This document shows, piece by piece, positions 46,125-59,220 of a stretch of 64,000 bases of DNA. Numbering within the stretch: the stretch's first letter is position 1; each line of letters begins with the position of its first letter. Both the position numbers and the translations under genes were made by a program. The notes below the pieces were generated by a model that had not been told where the DNA came from, made no database searches, and saw nothing but the letters and a program-made list of their open reading frames with translations. This DNA comes from Datisca glomerata (taxonomy: Eukaryota; Streptophyta; Magnoliopsida; Cucurbitales; Datiscaceae), in contig QANY01013337.1 of the NCBI GenBank assembly GCA_003255025.1, positions 1,180,237 to 1,244,236 of the forward strand, read 5' to 3'.

Positions 46125-48330
46125 TTTGATGACTCCACTAGGGAGTGATCTATCACTGCAACTACAACTATGGTTGGACGTGGATTATATCAACCAGGAC
46201 TTCCTCTTATATTGACAGTCACACAAGCTTAGTACCATACTTGGCAGTACATGAGACAAATGAGAGTACTTATTAGGAGAAGCATGCCACCACTATTGTA
46301 ATCACCATTAGACCTGGGAGGAATCACACTACAAATATGAGGGATTACAAATCTCAACTAGGATTTCCATAGTCCCAATGATGCAGAATGTTGAGCACTC
46401 TTACGTGTTCTTTTAGGGTACTCTCATATGAAATTCGGGTGCACCTTTTTCATTATATATGATTGGGAATGATCGGCCACAAACAAGCTTGGAACAATCA
46501 CAAGTCTCAATTTAGACCACATACATCATCTCTATACCAGTCATAATCAACGGCTTTGCAAGACCTGTGAAGACTAGTAGCAATGTGAACATAAGTAATC
46601 CATCTAGTTCTGCTCTTGTCATCACCTCATCCGTTACTACAATGCAAGTACCACTAGTGCACGAAACGCATGACAACATTTACTAATATTCCGCTCATGA
46701 GCACTTGTAGAAGATGCTTCAGATAGAGAGGTTATTCAAGTATAATGAGAAGATTGGTTGTGTAAAGGAATATGTAATGCGCTTTGTTGATTTGGGACCG
46801 CATGGTTGTGGCAACTCTATTCACTTGAAAGTCATGACTTCAAAAAATTAAGAAAAGGTCGTGAACATATCATGGACTCTAGTAAAAAAATTCCAACGAA
46901 AAATAAAAATTTTACAATTCATAATTTTAGTCACGACTATTGCATGATGGTTGAAAAAATGCTACAAACTTCCTTACATGATGACTTTTACATAATAAGT
47001 TTTGCATAATGACTATTGAATAACAATTGCAACGGTGCTCCAATTGCATGATGGTTTTGGTTATAATGTAAAAAATTATTGCTTATGAAAAAAATGTAAA
47101 ATCAAAATAAAAAAAATAGAAAAAAGCCTTTGTATACATGCAAAGGCATGGACACCATTGCTACACATTAAACTTGCTTAGGGGGCTAATTTGACTTTAA
47201 ACAAATTAGAAACATGATAATATGATGACATTTTCATGATAGTAAACATTTATAAGCCTTTAGATAGAAAGGTATATGTGGCATCAAACAATCAAGCTTT
47301 CATCATCCAAGTATCGTCCTTGAGAATTTTTTGGGTTCCTGAAAAAGATTTGTTGTTATATAGGCTTCAACCGACCAAGTTCCTCAGAGATCATTACGAA
47401 AAGGGCTTCCGGCTGCCTGTAAGTGTGTCTATAATACCACTTAGAGGAATGTTTTTTATGTTGGTTCTACACGTCTATGGTAATAGGAAATAACTATGTC
47501 TAGTGCCTCAACCTGAGAATTTTAGGTCAATTACTGCCTCAGTGATGACAAAATCGCCTTAACAAGCGGGATGACGATTCACCGCTAAGTACACTTGTGG
47601 TAACGATAAAATTATCACAAGGGGAGACTTATGATGGAGCATGTAAAGGCAGAACTTAACCATTGTCATGAATTCTCCTCCAAAAGTGGAACTTGGCCGT
47701 TTAAACAAGATTTATTAAAAGGGAATAATTCGTTGAAACTTTGAATAAGTTGGTAGGTATTTCGCCGTTAGGCAAACACATGAAAATGAATCTATGATCA
47801 TTTGAGTGTGCCTATGATGGGTGGTTTAAATGTTCACACATATATGTGCCTTCTTAGGTAGTTTCATTTTATTTTTCATGTATATATGCGCATTCTTAGG
47901 CAATATCGTGCGAGTTTCTATGCATATGCACCATCAAAGGATGAATCATCTGAGGATGACACTTCAGCATTATGACATATGCCCCTAGCATGCATATTCA
48001 CCGTCGATCCATTTCTTAATAAGTTCCATCTTGGTTAGTTTCTCGGTTAATATGTTACCTTGATGTTCTGCTGCATTGGTCACCCCCATAATTGGTGAAA
48101 CTCCATTTTAATGAAATTTTCTTGTTCAGCTCTTCCAAATCATTAATAAAAAAAAACGATGGTATGTTTATTCGTGACTCTGATGAACTATCTCTAGTAA
48201 TGTTGAATATGAACACATCATTAACCTTTAGCTATGAGCATGATATAATTAGAGAATATCGCTTGGGTTTTTCACTTGTCATTATTCGCGGGTATTTGAA
48301 CACACATTGTGAACATGCAAATGGTACATA
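46125..48330 (+). pseudogene. Gypsy interior, left part, with gag-like scrap
   Basis: Contains the primer-site-like sequence at 46127-46144. Near 46706-46800 a frame reads MLQIERLFKYNEKIGCVKEY, then VMRFVDLGPH, similar to the retrotransposon gag pattern. A further open frame (47236-47493) has no recognised domain. Many stops and no protease, reverse transcriptase or integrase motifs. Confidence 0.5.
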
Positions 48331-50494
48331 TGTTGGAGAATGTTGCACATGCGTGGCGGAAGCATGTTAAATTTTTTTTATTTAAAATGAATCTTTTTCG
48401 ATAAAAGAAAACAAGTGCGACACAACAGTTTCCAAAAATAAAATTTTTTATTGAAAATTCTTTTCAATAAAGATCCATTATATATTTATATATTAAATCG
48501 AAAACATACGCATATAGGAATCATATACCCTTTGTAGTCTATATCAAACGTCATCACAAATCAACAATCCTTCATTCCCACGAACAATGGAGTTCGAGAT
48601 CCACAGCAAGATCTTCTCAGCCAATCATCAACGCACTGGGACGTGTGTGAGCACGTAGAATAATTCAAAAATATTTTTTCAGTCTCTAGATGTACTCAAC
48701 AAATGAGATCTAAAGATTTTCTGAGAACGATTAATTTTAGCGAGACAACATTCTGAAAGAATACGATGATTATTTTTTCAGACTTCTTGATTAACTTTTA
48801 ATCACATAGAGAAAACACACTGACAGCAACTGTGTTCTCAATTTGATTTGATGAATTGATGAACTAATTCATCAGTTGAGGCCATTAGAATAATATATAT
48901 ATATTTTTTAGATAATGACATATCAAATTTTTAGAGATAAACTGTAAATAATATTTAAACATAAAATTATAATTACAGTGGGATCCACAGCAACTGTCCA
49001 CAACTCTAGTGTCGTGTGGCACTATGGCACTACAGTATTGCACCTCCACTACTGTAATTCGACGTGACACTAAATAGCCCATGTCAATATTTGATACTCA
49101 ATCAGTGATTGACACATGACAATGATTACGAATTAAATATTTATTTTAATCAGATAAATATCTAAATATCAGTTAATTAAAAATCAGCATATCTGACTAT
49201 CCCTACCAGCTAACTTATATGTTATTTCACAAGTAACAAATTTAGTTGATTCAAATTATTATCTAATAATAACTTATAATTATCTAAATAATTGATAATT
49301 ATATATATATATAATAACTTATAATTATCTAAATAATTGATAATTAAATAAATAATTGATAATTATATATATATATAACTTCTGAAATATATATATTTTA
49401 ATTAATTAATCACATATAATTATCTTATAATTATGTACTTGCCCCAAAATAAAAATTCCTTTGCAAGTCATTCTTTTCTCATGTCCTGAAAAATTCACAC
49501 TATAGACTGCGTAGTATAAAGGTGACTTAGAGACCATTAACCTATAATCTTGAACTCCAATGAATCAGATTATTAATTAAACTCTTTAATAAATAATATT
49601 ATTTATTACTTCACTATAAATATGAAATTATACTCTTATAGATTATAGAATGTGTCTCTAGAGTATTCTGATGTAGTCCATTGATATAATCATTTGACGT
49701 AATTTCTGTCATCCAATTATTGGTTCGTAAATTAGAATTCATCAAAATTACCGTTCTACCCATCTAATTACCTCTTGATCCTTAAGTACCATTAATTCAT
49801 TAGTGAATGACTAATTTATAATCGTATTATAAATTTGAACTTAATAATCATTCAGTTCCAGAATTAACACTTAAGTGAACTAATATACGATCTATTAGGA
49901 AAGCTTAGATTCCAAATCTTGTAAAATCATATTCCCAGTCATCCATATCACTGAATCTCCAAAATAAAGCCACTAACCTGTTTTACAAACAAATCTTAAC
50001 GAATGAATCAAAAGATCTAGTAGACATGTATAAGATTTCATGACTACTCATGATTCTGACTAATCTACTTATGATTATCATATTGATGTGTATTAAATCT
50101 TTATGATAAACGATAGGTTAATAAATATATTAATTCACATCGGTCCTATCATATATAATTTTATTATATAAAGTACATTCACTAAAATGTATATCCACAT
50201 CAATGATTCAGATCTAGATCACGTGCATTCATAATATATAGTGAATCGTACTAGCAATCATTCATTAAAGATTACATACTTTAATATGCTGCTGACAATT
50301 TCATTCATTTTCTATGATTTTAATCTTCTTGTACTAATACAAGATCATAGTCTCATTAATGAATATGAAATTTTCATATATTTATATAAATTATTCAACA
50401 ATAATTTATAAGAACAATTATAAGAAAAATGTAATTCCATTAAATTTCATATTAAAATGTCAATACATATACTTTGAAGGCATAACCCCCAACA
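48331..50494 (-). repeat. Copia LTR (element 3' LTR)
   Basis: 2164 bp, similar to 56927-58840 and to the solo LTR at 4172-6369 (opposite orientation). It contains duplicated ATAATTATCTAAATAATTGATAATTA-like blocks near 49270-49370 that the other copies lack or have lost. Confidence 0.9.
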
Positions 50495-50640
50495 ATCTCC
50501 CACTTGCCCTAAAGCAAATGTGACATTTCTCTCAACCCCATGTTACGCACATGAACCTCAAATTACTTCGTATATAGTATCTTGGTAAAAGGATTAGCCA
50601 GGTTCTGATCTAACGTTATCTTCATAATAGTCGCATCCCC

Positions 50641-51021
50641 TCAATGCACGATCTCACTTACAAGATGATATTTCCTCTCTATGTGCTTGCCCGTCATGTG
50701 ACTCTTTGTTTCCTTGTAATTAGCCATCGCCCCATTGTTGTCACAATATAGGATCAGTGGCTTGTCCATATCTAGAACTACTTCCATATCAGTATAGAAC
50801 TTTCTGAGCCATAACGCTTCTCTCTTAGCTTCACAAGCCGCTATATATTCGGCTTCCATAGTGGAATCTGCAATGCTGGATTGTTTGATACTTCTCAAGA
50901 CTACAACTCCACCTCGGGTGAATATTGATCCAGGCGTTGACTTTTGACTATCTCTGTCTGATTGAAAATCAGAATTAATATTTCCAGTGGGGTTCAGGTC
51001 TCCACTTGAATAAACAAACAT
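50641..51021 (-). pseudogene. Copia RNase H domain
   Basis: A 126-residue open frame with the copia RNase H pattern. It has the QSDRDSQKSTPGSIF region (usual D-W-A-x-D...KSTSG), then SSIADSTMEAEYIAACEAKR with the Glu of the active site, then LILYCDNNGAMANYKETKSH with the Asp, and HIERKYHLVSEIV. It follows the reverse transcriptase remnants in element sense and lies just before the polypurine tract. Its upstream part is missing or frame-broken. Confidence 0.85.
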
Positions 51022-51429
51022 GTATGTTCTCGTTCTCCTTAGATACTTGAAAATGTGCTTTACTACAATCTAATATTCTAAACCTAGATTCGATTGATAA
51101 CGACTGAAAATTCATACTGCATATTAGATTTCTGGTCTCCTGCACAACATGACCTACATGAGACTATCAACACCTGAAGCATAGGGAACCTTTCTCATAT
51201 CATCTTCCTCCTAAGGTGTCTTAGGACATTTTTCCTTGGAGAGGACAATTCCATGTCTGGTGGAATTCTCCATTATAGAATATTTTTTACACTTTTTCAA
51301 TATAAGATGCCAGAGAAAGTAACAAGAGCTTGTTCTTTTTATCCCTTAGGATTTGGATGCCTAGAACATAGCTAGCCTCTCCCAAATCTTTCATTTAGAG
51401 TTTTTCAGTTAACTACTTATGTACCTTTG

Positions 51430-53960
51430 AAAAAGTTTCTACATCATTCTCAATGAGTAGAATACCGTCAATATAAAGAACTAAAAAAATCATTATCTTT
51501 TCTTTGATGTATTTATCAACACAAGCTTCGTCAACATAAAGAACTAAGAAAACCACTATCTTGTCTTTGATGTAATTATAAACACAAGTTTCGTCAACAT
51601 TTTGCTCGAACCCATATTATTTAATAATCTCATCAAATGTAAGAGTTCGAGATCTAGATGCTTGCTTTCATCCATAAATAGTTTAAGCAACTTGCATATT
51701 TTTTGATTTCCCCCCTTTTCACGAACCATTTTGGTTGCATCTTATAGATGCTAACTTTCGAGTCTTGGATCATAGAACGTGAGTTGGACACCCCATATGC
51801 GAAAATGATGCAAACTGGTTTTTGAGCCATTCCATAACCCTAAATGTGTCTTGCTAACAAACTTAAGAAGGTACTACATTCAAAATGTATGTTTTCGTGT
51901 ATAATAGATATCCTCAAAATGTAAGTAGTAGTGATGAGTAGCTTAACATTGACCTAACCATATCCAATAAAGTACGCTTTCTCCTTTATGAAACACCATT
52001 TTACTATGGCGTTCCAGGTGCTATGAATTGGGATAGGAGTCCATACTCCAGCAAGTAATTATTGAATTCTAAATTCAAGTATTCACCACCTCGATGTGAT
52101 CGAAGTGTTTTCAATAATTCACCTAATTGCTTTTTAGCTTTGAAGTCTTTAAACTTTCCAAAAGTTTCAGACTTTCTTTGCATTAGTTAAGTATAACCAT
52201 ATCTTGAGTAATCGTCAATAAAAGTAAAGAAATATTCATACCCACCTCTAGTTTGTACATTGATCAATCCACAGACATTACTATGCGCTTGCTCAAGTGG
52301 TTGTTTGGCTCTTTGGTCCTTTATGGTGAAAGGTCTCTTAGTCATTTTATCCTTTGACAAAGTTTCTACATCATTCTCAATGAGTAGAATATCGTCAACA
52401 TAAATAACTAAGAAAATCATTGTCTTTTCTTTGATGTATTTATCAACACAAGCTTCGTGAACATAAATAACTAAGAAAACCACTATCTTATCTTTGATGT
52501 AATTATAAACACAAGCTTCGTCAACATTTTTCTCGAAGCCATATTATTTAATAATCTCATCAAATGTAAGATTTCAAGATCTAGATACTTGATTTAATCT
52601 ATAAATAGTTTAAGTAACTTGCATACTTTCTGATCTTTCTCCTTTTCACGAACCTTTCTGGTTGCATCATATAGATACTTTCTTCAAGGGAGTCATTCAA
52701 TAAAGTTGTTTTGACGTCTATTTTTCATATTTCATAGTCTAAACTAGTGAGCAATGGATAAAATGATGCGAATGGATTTTAGCATGGCAACATGAGATAA
52801 TGTCTTTTCATAATCGTCTCATTCCCTTTGTATATAGACTTTGGCTACCAATCGTGCCTTGAAAGTCTCTACTATTCCATCTGCACCTCTTTTCTTCTTG
52901 AAGATCCATTTACATCTATTGGACCTGACATCTTCAAGTGGATCTACAAGCTCCTAGATGGAGTTGGAATACATCGATTCCATTTCCTGGTTCATGACAT
53001 CTTGTCATTTCTCCTTTTCAGAATTATCCATAGCTTATTCATAAGATTCGTCCTTATCAGTGTCAGATACTAGGACATATGCCTCCAGTTCATAGCGAAT
53101 AGGTTGTATCACAACCCTCCCACTACGACGTTACACCCGGGTTTCCTTAACAAGAATTATGGTTTCTGTGGTTTATGATTTATCAATTGATAATGATGTG
53201 GTATGATCTCATCACAGGCTAATTCCTCGAAAACTACTTCACTTTGAGGTTTGTAGTTTTCCATATAGTCGTGTTCAATAAATGTGACATTTGTCGATAC
53301 AAACATATTTTGATCCTTCTAATTATAAAATTACCAGCCTCTAATCTCTGGAGTATAGCCAACGAATATGCATACTTCAGACTTTGAGTCTAACTTTCTA
53401 GTCTTGGATCCAAAAACGTGAGTTGGACACCCCCATATACGAAAATGACGCAAACTAGGTTTTGAGCCATTCCATAACCCTAAAGGTGTCTTGCTAACAG
53501 ACTTAGAAGACACTACATTCAAAATGTATGTTGTCGTGTGTAATGTATATCCTCAAAAGGTAAGTGGTGGTGATGAGTAGCTTAACATCAACCTAACCAT
53601 ATCCAATAAGGTACGTTCTCTCCTTTATGAAACATCATTTTACTGTGGCGTTCCAGGTGCTGTGAATTGAGAAAGGATTCCATACTCCAGCAAGTAATCA
53701 TTGACTTCTAAATCTAAGTATTCACCACCCCGATCTGATCGAAGTGTTTTCAATGATTTACCTAATTTCTTTTCAACTTTGAAGTCTTTAAACTTTTCAA
53801 AAGTTTCAGACTTTCTTTGCATTAGGTAAGTATAATCATATCTTGACATAATCATCAATAAAAGTGACGAAATAGTCATACTCACCTCTAGTTTATACAT
53901 TGTTCGGTCCACATACATCACCATGCACTTGCTCAAGTGGTTCTTTGGCTCTTTGGTCCT
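51430..53960 (-). repeat. Tandemly duplicated integrase-reverse transcriptase segment
   Basis: Segment 51430-52365 repeats 52366-53960 in the same order. Matching blocks are the TTTCTACATCATTCTCAATG-GAGTAG block (51436 and 52362), TAATAATCTCATCAAATGTAAG (51622 and 52550) and CTTAACAT...ACCTAACCATATCC (51941 and 53582). The shorter copy lacks about 0.7 kb found at about 52690-53395 in the longer copy. At the junction (near 52350) integrase sequence runs straight into reverse transcriptase sequence (CATTTTATCCTTTGACAAAG). In both copies the reverse transcriptase active-site region is itself doubled locally. Confidence 0.85.
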
Positions 53961-54216
53961 TTCTAGTGAAACGTATCTTGATCATTTTACCCTCTATACA
54001 TGATTCACAAACAGGAAGAGTTCTAACTTTTAGTTTTCTCAAAGCACCATGCTTTGCTAACATGTTTAACCTATCTAGATTAATATGTCTCAACCTAAGA
54101 TGCCAAAGATATGTGTTATCATCATCATAAAAAACTCTTTGTCGTTTGTTACTTTTAGGTTTTACTATTTTAAATAATTCAGAATTATTTAACACACGTT
54201 CAGTCAGTTTAAGCAT
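53331..54216 (-). pseudogene. Copia GAG-pre-integrase and integrase core
   Basis: In element sense: YLWHLRLRHINLDRLNMLAK and LPVCESCIEGKM (the HHCC-type zinc-binding pre-integrase region, first His retained), then KTLRSDRGGEYLDLEVNDYL with the second catalytic Asp (RSDRGGEY), and finally LRHFRIWGCPTHVFGSK and VCIFVGYTPEIRGW at the integrase C-terminal side. At least two frame changes separate the blocks. Position and order fit copia pol. Confidence 0.85.
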
Positions 54217-54255
54217 ATACAGTCCGTTTATAAATTTATCATGACAAATATCGAA

Positions 54256-55031
54256 TTAATTCTTAGAAATAATAAACTTTTTATTAATAAAAGAAACTTC
54301 GAATAAATGTTCATGCAAAAGTGAAAGAGAAATTAAATTCCTCGAAAAATCACGAATATAATAAACATTATTCAAAACTAAATAATTATTTTCAAAAAGT
54401 AAACGTATTGTCTCCAATGCTTTAGCTGACACGAGTGCACCACTGCCAACTCTCATAACGAACTCGCGATCGGCCAGCTTCCTTGACGAATCAAGTATCT
54501 GCAAAGAAGAACACACATGGTCATTGGATTATGAATCCAGTATTCAGGATGACAAATCATATTCCACTAAACAAGCTTCAAGTACAAGTAAATTATATTA
54601 CCATTCTTTTTTAGCTCAGAGAGATACTTGTTATAGTTTCTCTTTCATTGACCTTCAACCCCACAATAGAAACATTTTCCTGCGAGATCGTTGTCATATT
54701 GTTCTTCTCGCCCTCGACTAACCTTTTGGACTTCTTTACATTATTATTTTTTGCTTTTGTCCTTACCATTCTTTTTCTTCCTTTTGTTACTACTAACAAC
54801 AGAAGGAGAAGGACTTTGGTCGATAACATTTACCTCGCCCCAATGGTAGCCCATGTGTCAATAATCCAGTTATTGACTGCAGGCCTGCGAGGACTTTCTT
54901 CATAAAAAAATAAATTCATTATGCTCATAAACTAGCAACATGTTCGAGTTGGATTTCCATCTAATAGAGTTATCACCATTCAATTTCTCAAGCACAAGTA
55001 AAGCAGTTATAGGGTTGCTCATGGTAGACAT
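54256..55031 (-). pseudogene. Copia gag start and protease-side region
   Basis: The gag start codon is probably at 55031, with MSTMSNPITALLVLEKLNGD in the first frame, typical of plant copia gag. After a deletion, the zinc-knuckle area follows with a basic linker at about 54830-54640. The protease end follows at 54516-54256: MCSSLQILDSSRKLADREFV, then LNNVYYIRDFSRNLISLSLL. Most of gag and the protease active site are missing or shifted. Confidence 0.7.
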
Positions 55032-56912
55032 AATAAAAACTGAAATAAATATTCAGAATTTGGAATGTAAACGTGATGCATGAATGCAACGTATTAAACA
55101 CATAAATATATCATTGACTAATCCACGATAAAATAACCTAACAACTAATATGCTACCTTAGATTCAGTCAAATTAATCTTACTGTCTATGAGATAATTCT
55201 CATCCTTATTAATTAAAATTTAAAATATCTCATATTTTCTCTTTTAACATAAGGTATCACTTATTCGGTTAAGTAACAATTATCCACATGAAAGCTTGAT
55301 TGTGACTTTGTGAGTGTGACTCATTATTTCAAATTCCATAACTTGATTTAAAATAGGTCGTGTTAGGTTCGGTCAAAACTAAACTATATCACTTAGTCAT
55401 ATCTTTTTAAGAAGTCCAACCTTGGTTGATACAGCTCGAAACCTTCCTTAGCGGGATGAAAACAAAACCATCTCAAGGCCCTCACTGTACCTCCCGGTGT
55501 TGTACTAATAATGGAGACCATAGGTTATATTGACATGTCAACCTTCTCCCACTCACCATTTTAGGATAATGTGTTTCTATTTTAAATAATCAATTAATTA
55601 CTAATTAAAATAACAACCTTATTGATGTTAAATTAATAATTAATCCAATCTAATTGGTCTAATTTCATTTAACCTAAAAAGCCTAAGTCATAATTAGATG
55701 ACCTATAACTAATTATTTACATTCATCAAACTTTAAATAAAACTCTATTACTAAAGTTGGTTATCCTAAAGTTTATTATAGCCTTTAGAGTGGTGTGATT
55801 ATCAAGTTTTAACTAATTAAAACCTAGCATTTTACATGCAATATATTTATCAAAATAGCTCATGTGAACATATTAGGACAATCTTGATAAATAATGTTTT
55901 TACTTATGATATGCATGATTAAATAAAGCTGTGTAGGGTTTCATGTATGACAAGTGATCGACTAACGTATGGTCATGTTATCAATTATATTAATAAATAT
56001 TTATTTAACAATTAAATAAAATAATAATGGACCGAGTGACTATTGGGTATTTCTAAATTACAACCATTGAAATAAAAAAAATAAAATTACAAAGAGGACT
56101 TCAAGATTACATATTTTTCAAATATTTCATCTCCACCTGATGTCCATCTTCATAATCTTAAAGTTTCAAACAAAAAAAAATTAATTAGAAAAACTATTTT
56201 TCTTAATTAAAAATTATTTCTATAATTATCTTTTATAATTATTGAATTTACCTTAGTCAATAAATAATTTATTGACTTGATCAAATTTGGGTCAAACCTA
56301 ATCAATTAATTAATCTTTAATTTTTATAAAATTAAAATTAAAATTTAATTTTAAAATTTAAAAGATAATAGATAGAGTTAAGGTTATTATCAAACTCTGT
56401 AATGATATGGTAAGTTGGTATCAGGGTTTCTGCGAAACTTCCCCAAATGTAACAACAGTTATCACCAACGATAGAATTCGCCTACTGGTGCCCATCACCG
56501 TCGGTGACCACATGCGACAAACATGGCGGCGCAGCTAGCGGTGGCTCTTTTCAAATGAGCTCACCGCCAGAGCCAATTTTTCCAACGGTGCTGGCACCAA
56601 AAGTCCTTAGAAATTCCTAATTTTTTTCTTCATTTGTCTTGTGCATTCTTCGTCTTCTCACAATCGAAATAATTATAATTTAATATTCAAAATAAAATTA
56701 CAAAAATTTATACTCCTCAAAACGACTTACACAAGATCTAAAAAAAAATTAAAGAACAAAGTTTAACCTAATAATCACCATACAGTTAACGATCCATTAT
56801 TTAACCATACATTCAAAAAATAAAACCATCTATTCATTCACATATATCAAAATATATTATGAACAATGCAAGAACACTCACGCATTATTTAATATATAAA
56901 TATATAACGACC
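55032..56912 (-). other. Copia 5' untranslated/leader region
   Basis: About 1.9 kb between the primer site and the inferred gag start codon, unusually long for a copia leader. No coding motifs seen on either strand. It may hold inserted or intron-like sequence. Confidence 0.5.
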
Positions 56913-56924
56913 GCTCTGATACCA
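56913..56924 (-). other. Primer-binding site (initiator Met-tRNA)
   Basis: In element sense TGGTATCAGAGC, the standard plant copia primer site, two bases inside the 5' LTR end at 56927. Confidence 0.93.
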
Positions 56925-56926
56925 AT

Positions 56927-58840
56927 TGTTGGAGAACGCGGCGTACGCGAGGCGAAAGCGTGTTAATTTTTTTTAAATGAATTCGATAAAAGAAAACAAG
57001 CACGACATAACGGTTTCCAAAAATAAATTTTTTTATTGAAAACCCATTATATATTTATATATTAAATCGAAGACATACACGTACACGAATCATATACTTC
57101 TTGTAGTCTGTATCAAGCGTCCTCGTAAATTAACAATCATTCGTTCCATGAACAACAGATTTTGAGATCCACACCAAGATCTTCCAAATCAATCTTTAAC
57201 GCACTAGGACATGTGGGGGCACATAGAATAATTCAAAGACACCTTTTCGTTTCTAGATGTACTCAACACATGAGATCTAGAGATTTTTTGAGAATGATTA
57301 ATTTTAGTGAGACAACACTCTGAAAGAATAAGATGATTATTCTTTCAGAGTTCTAGATTAACTTTTAATCACAGAGAGAAAACACCCCAACAACAACTGT
57401 GTTCAAATTGATTTGATGAACTTATGAACTAATTCATCAACTGAGGTCGTTAGAATAATATCTGTATATTTTCTAGATAATCGAATATTAGATTTTTAAG
57501 GATAAACTAAAAATAATATTTAATCATAAATTACAATTATAGTGTGACCCACTGTAACTGTGCACAACTGAAGTGTCACACGGTACTGCAGTGTGCCGTG
57601 TGGCACTACAGTAGTCCGTGTCAATTTCTGATACTCAATCTGTGATTGACACGTGAAAATTACTGTAAATTAAATATTTATTTTAATCAGATAAATATCT
57701 AAATATCAGTTAATTCAAAATTAACATATTTCACAAATAACAAATTTAGTTTATTCAAATTATTATTTATAATAATTTATAATTATCTATTTTCACAAAT
57801 TAGATATTCTGTCTCACTTATCGATAATTATGTATATATATATANAAAAATTCACAACCTAGACTGCGTAGTACAGATGTGTCTTGAGAACCATGAACTT
57901 ATAATTCTAAGCTCCAATAAACTAAATTATTAATTAAACTCTTTAATTAAATAATCTTATTTATCAATTTCATTATTACTCCACTATATATATGGAGTTG
58001 CACTCTTAGAAATTATAAAATGTATTTACAAAGTATTCTCGTGTAGTCCATTGATATAATCATTTCATATAGTTCTGTCCTCCAATTATTGGTTCAGAAG
58101 TTAGAATTAGTCAAAATTATCATTTTACCCTTTTGATTACCTCTTGATCCTTAAGTACCATTAATTCACTAGTGCATGACTAATTTATAATTGTATTATA
58201 AATTTGAGCTCAATAATCATTCAGTTACAGAATTAACCTTAAGGGAACCAATATACGATCCGTTAAGAAAACCTAGATTCCAAATGTTGCAAGATCGTGT
58301 TTCCAGTCATCCACATCACTGAATCTTCAAAACAAAAGTCATTAGCTTGATTTACAAACAACATTAATGAATGAATCAAAAGATTCAGTAGATATGTATA
58401 AGAGTTCATGACTACTCAGGATTCAGCTGATATACATGTGATCATCTGAATGATGTGTATTAAATCTTTATGATAAACGGTAAGTTAATAAAAATTTTAA
58501 TTTACATCGGTCTTGTCATATATAATCTTATTATATAAAATAAATTTACTAAGATATCTATCCACATCAATGATCTGAATCTAGATCACATTCATTCATA
58601 ATATTTAGTGAACCGTACTAGCAACCATTCATTCAAGATTTCATACTTTAATATGCTGCTGACAATTTTATTCATTATTCATTATCTTAATCTTCTCGTA
58701 CTAATACAAGATCATAGTTTCATTAATGAATATGAAATATTCAATAATAATTTATAAGAACAATTATAAGAAAAATGTAATTTCATTAAATTTCATATTA
58801 AAATACCAATACACATGCTTTGAGGGTATAACCCCCAACA
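56927..58840 (-). repeat. Copia LTR (element 5' LTR), with an ambiguous base
   Basis: 1914 bp. It is about 250 bp shorter than its partner, mainly because the TA-rich block and the following CTTGCC...GTCCTGA stretch are absent around the single N at 57845 (TATATATATANAAAAATTCACA). Confidence 0.9.
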
Positions 58841-58845
58841 ACATA

Positions 58846-59220
58846 TATTGTCATGCATACTCTTTCGTGCTAAATTGAACATACGGTTGTGTATTACTAG
58901 TGTGTGTATAAATAAATTTCAGCTAGTCATTTTTCTGTGAATGTTATCATTATCAAACTTTTTATTAAGAAATGCTCGCCGTAGCCAACTACTTCTTGCA
59001 TCTTATAATGGAGGCTAAATGAAAGTAATTGGTACACCTTCATATCTAGTTGGGGGCTATAGCTACAAAGATGACTTTACATGACTGATTCAGTGGAGAA
59101 ATATTTGTTATCAAAGTTAAATATCTCATAATTTTGTGGCACTTCATGTAAGATCACAACACACGTCGAGACTATGTACAAGTTCAACTACGACACATTT
59201 GAACTTGCACAAGGGGCTAA
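58846..59220 (+). other. Gypsy interior, right part, with polypurine tract
   Basis: Resumes the gypsy sequence after the copia insertion and ends with GCACAAGGGGCTAA directly before the 3' LTR. No coding motif recognised. Confidence 0.6.

Larger units (their letters stand above)
48331..58840 (-). mobile_element. Full-length but decayed Ty1/copia retrotransposon
   Basis: The LTRs are 48331-50494 (3' LTR in element sense) and 56927-58840 (5' LTR). Both are bounded by TGTTGG on the left and CCCCCAACA on the right, i.e. TG..CA in element sense. The flanking target duplication ACATA (48326-48330 and 58841-58845) is perfect. The primer site is plus-strand GCTCTGATACCA at 56913-56924 (TGGTATCAGAGC in element sense, complementary to initiator Met-tRNA), two bases from the LTR. 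The polypurine tract AAGTGGGAGAT lies at 50495-50505. The interior order on the minus strand is gag, protease, integrase, reverse transcriptase, RNase H, which is the copia order. All parts carry stops and frameshifts. An internal tandem duplication affects integrase and reverse transcriptase. Confidence 0.93.
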
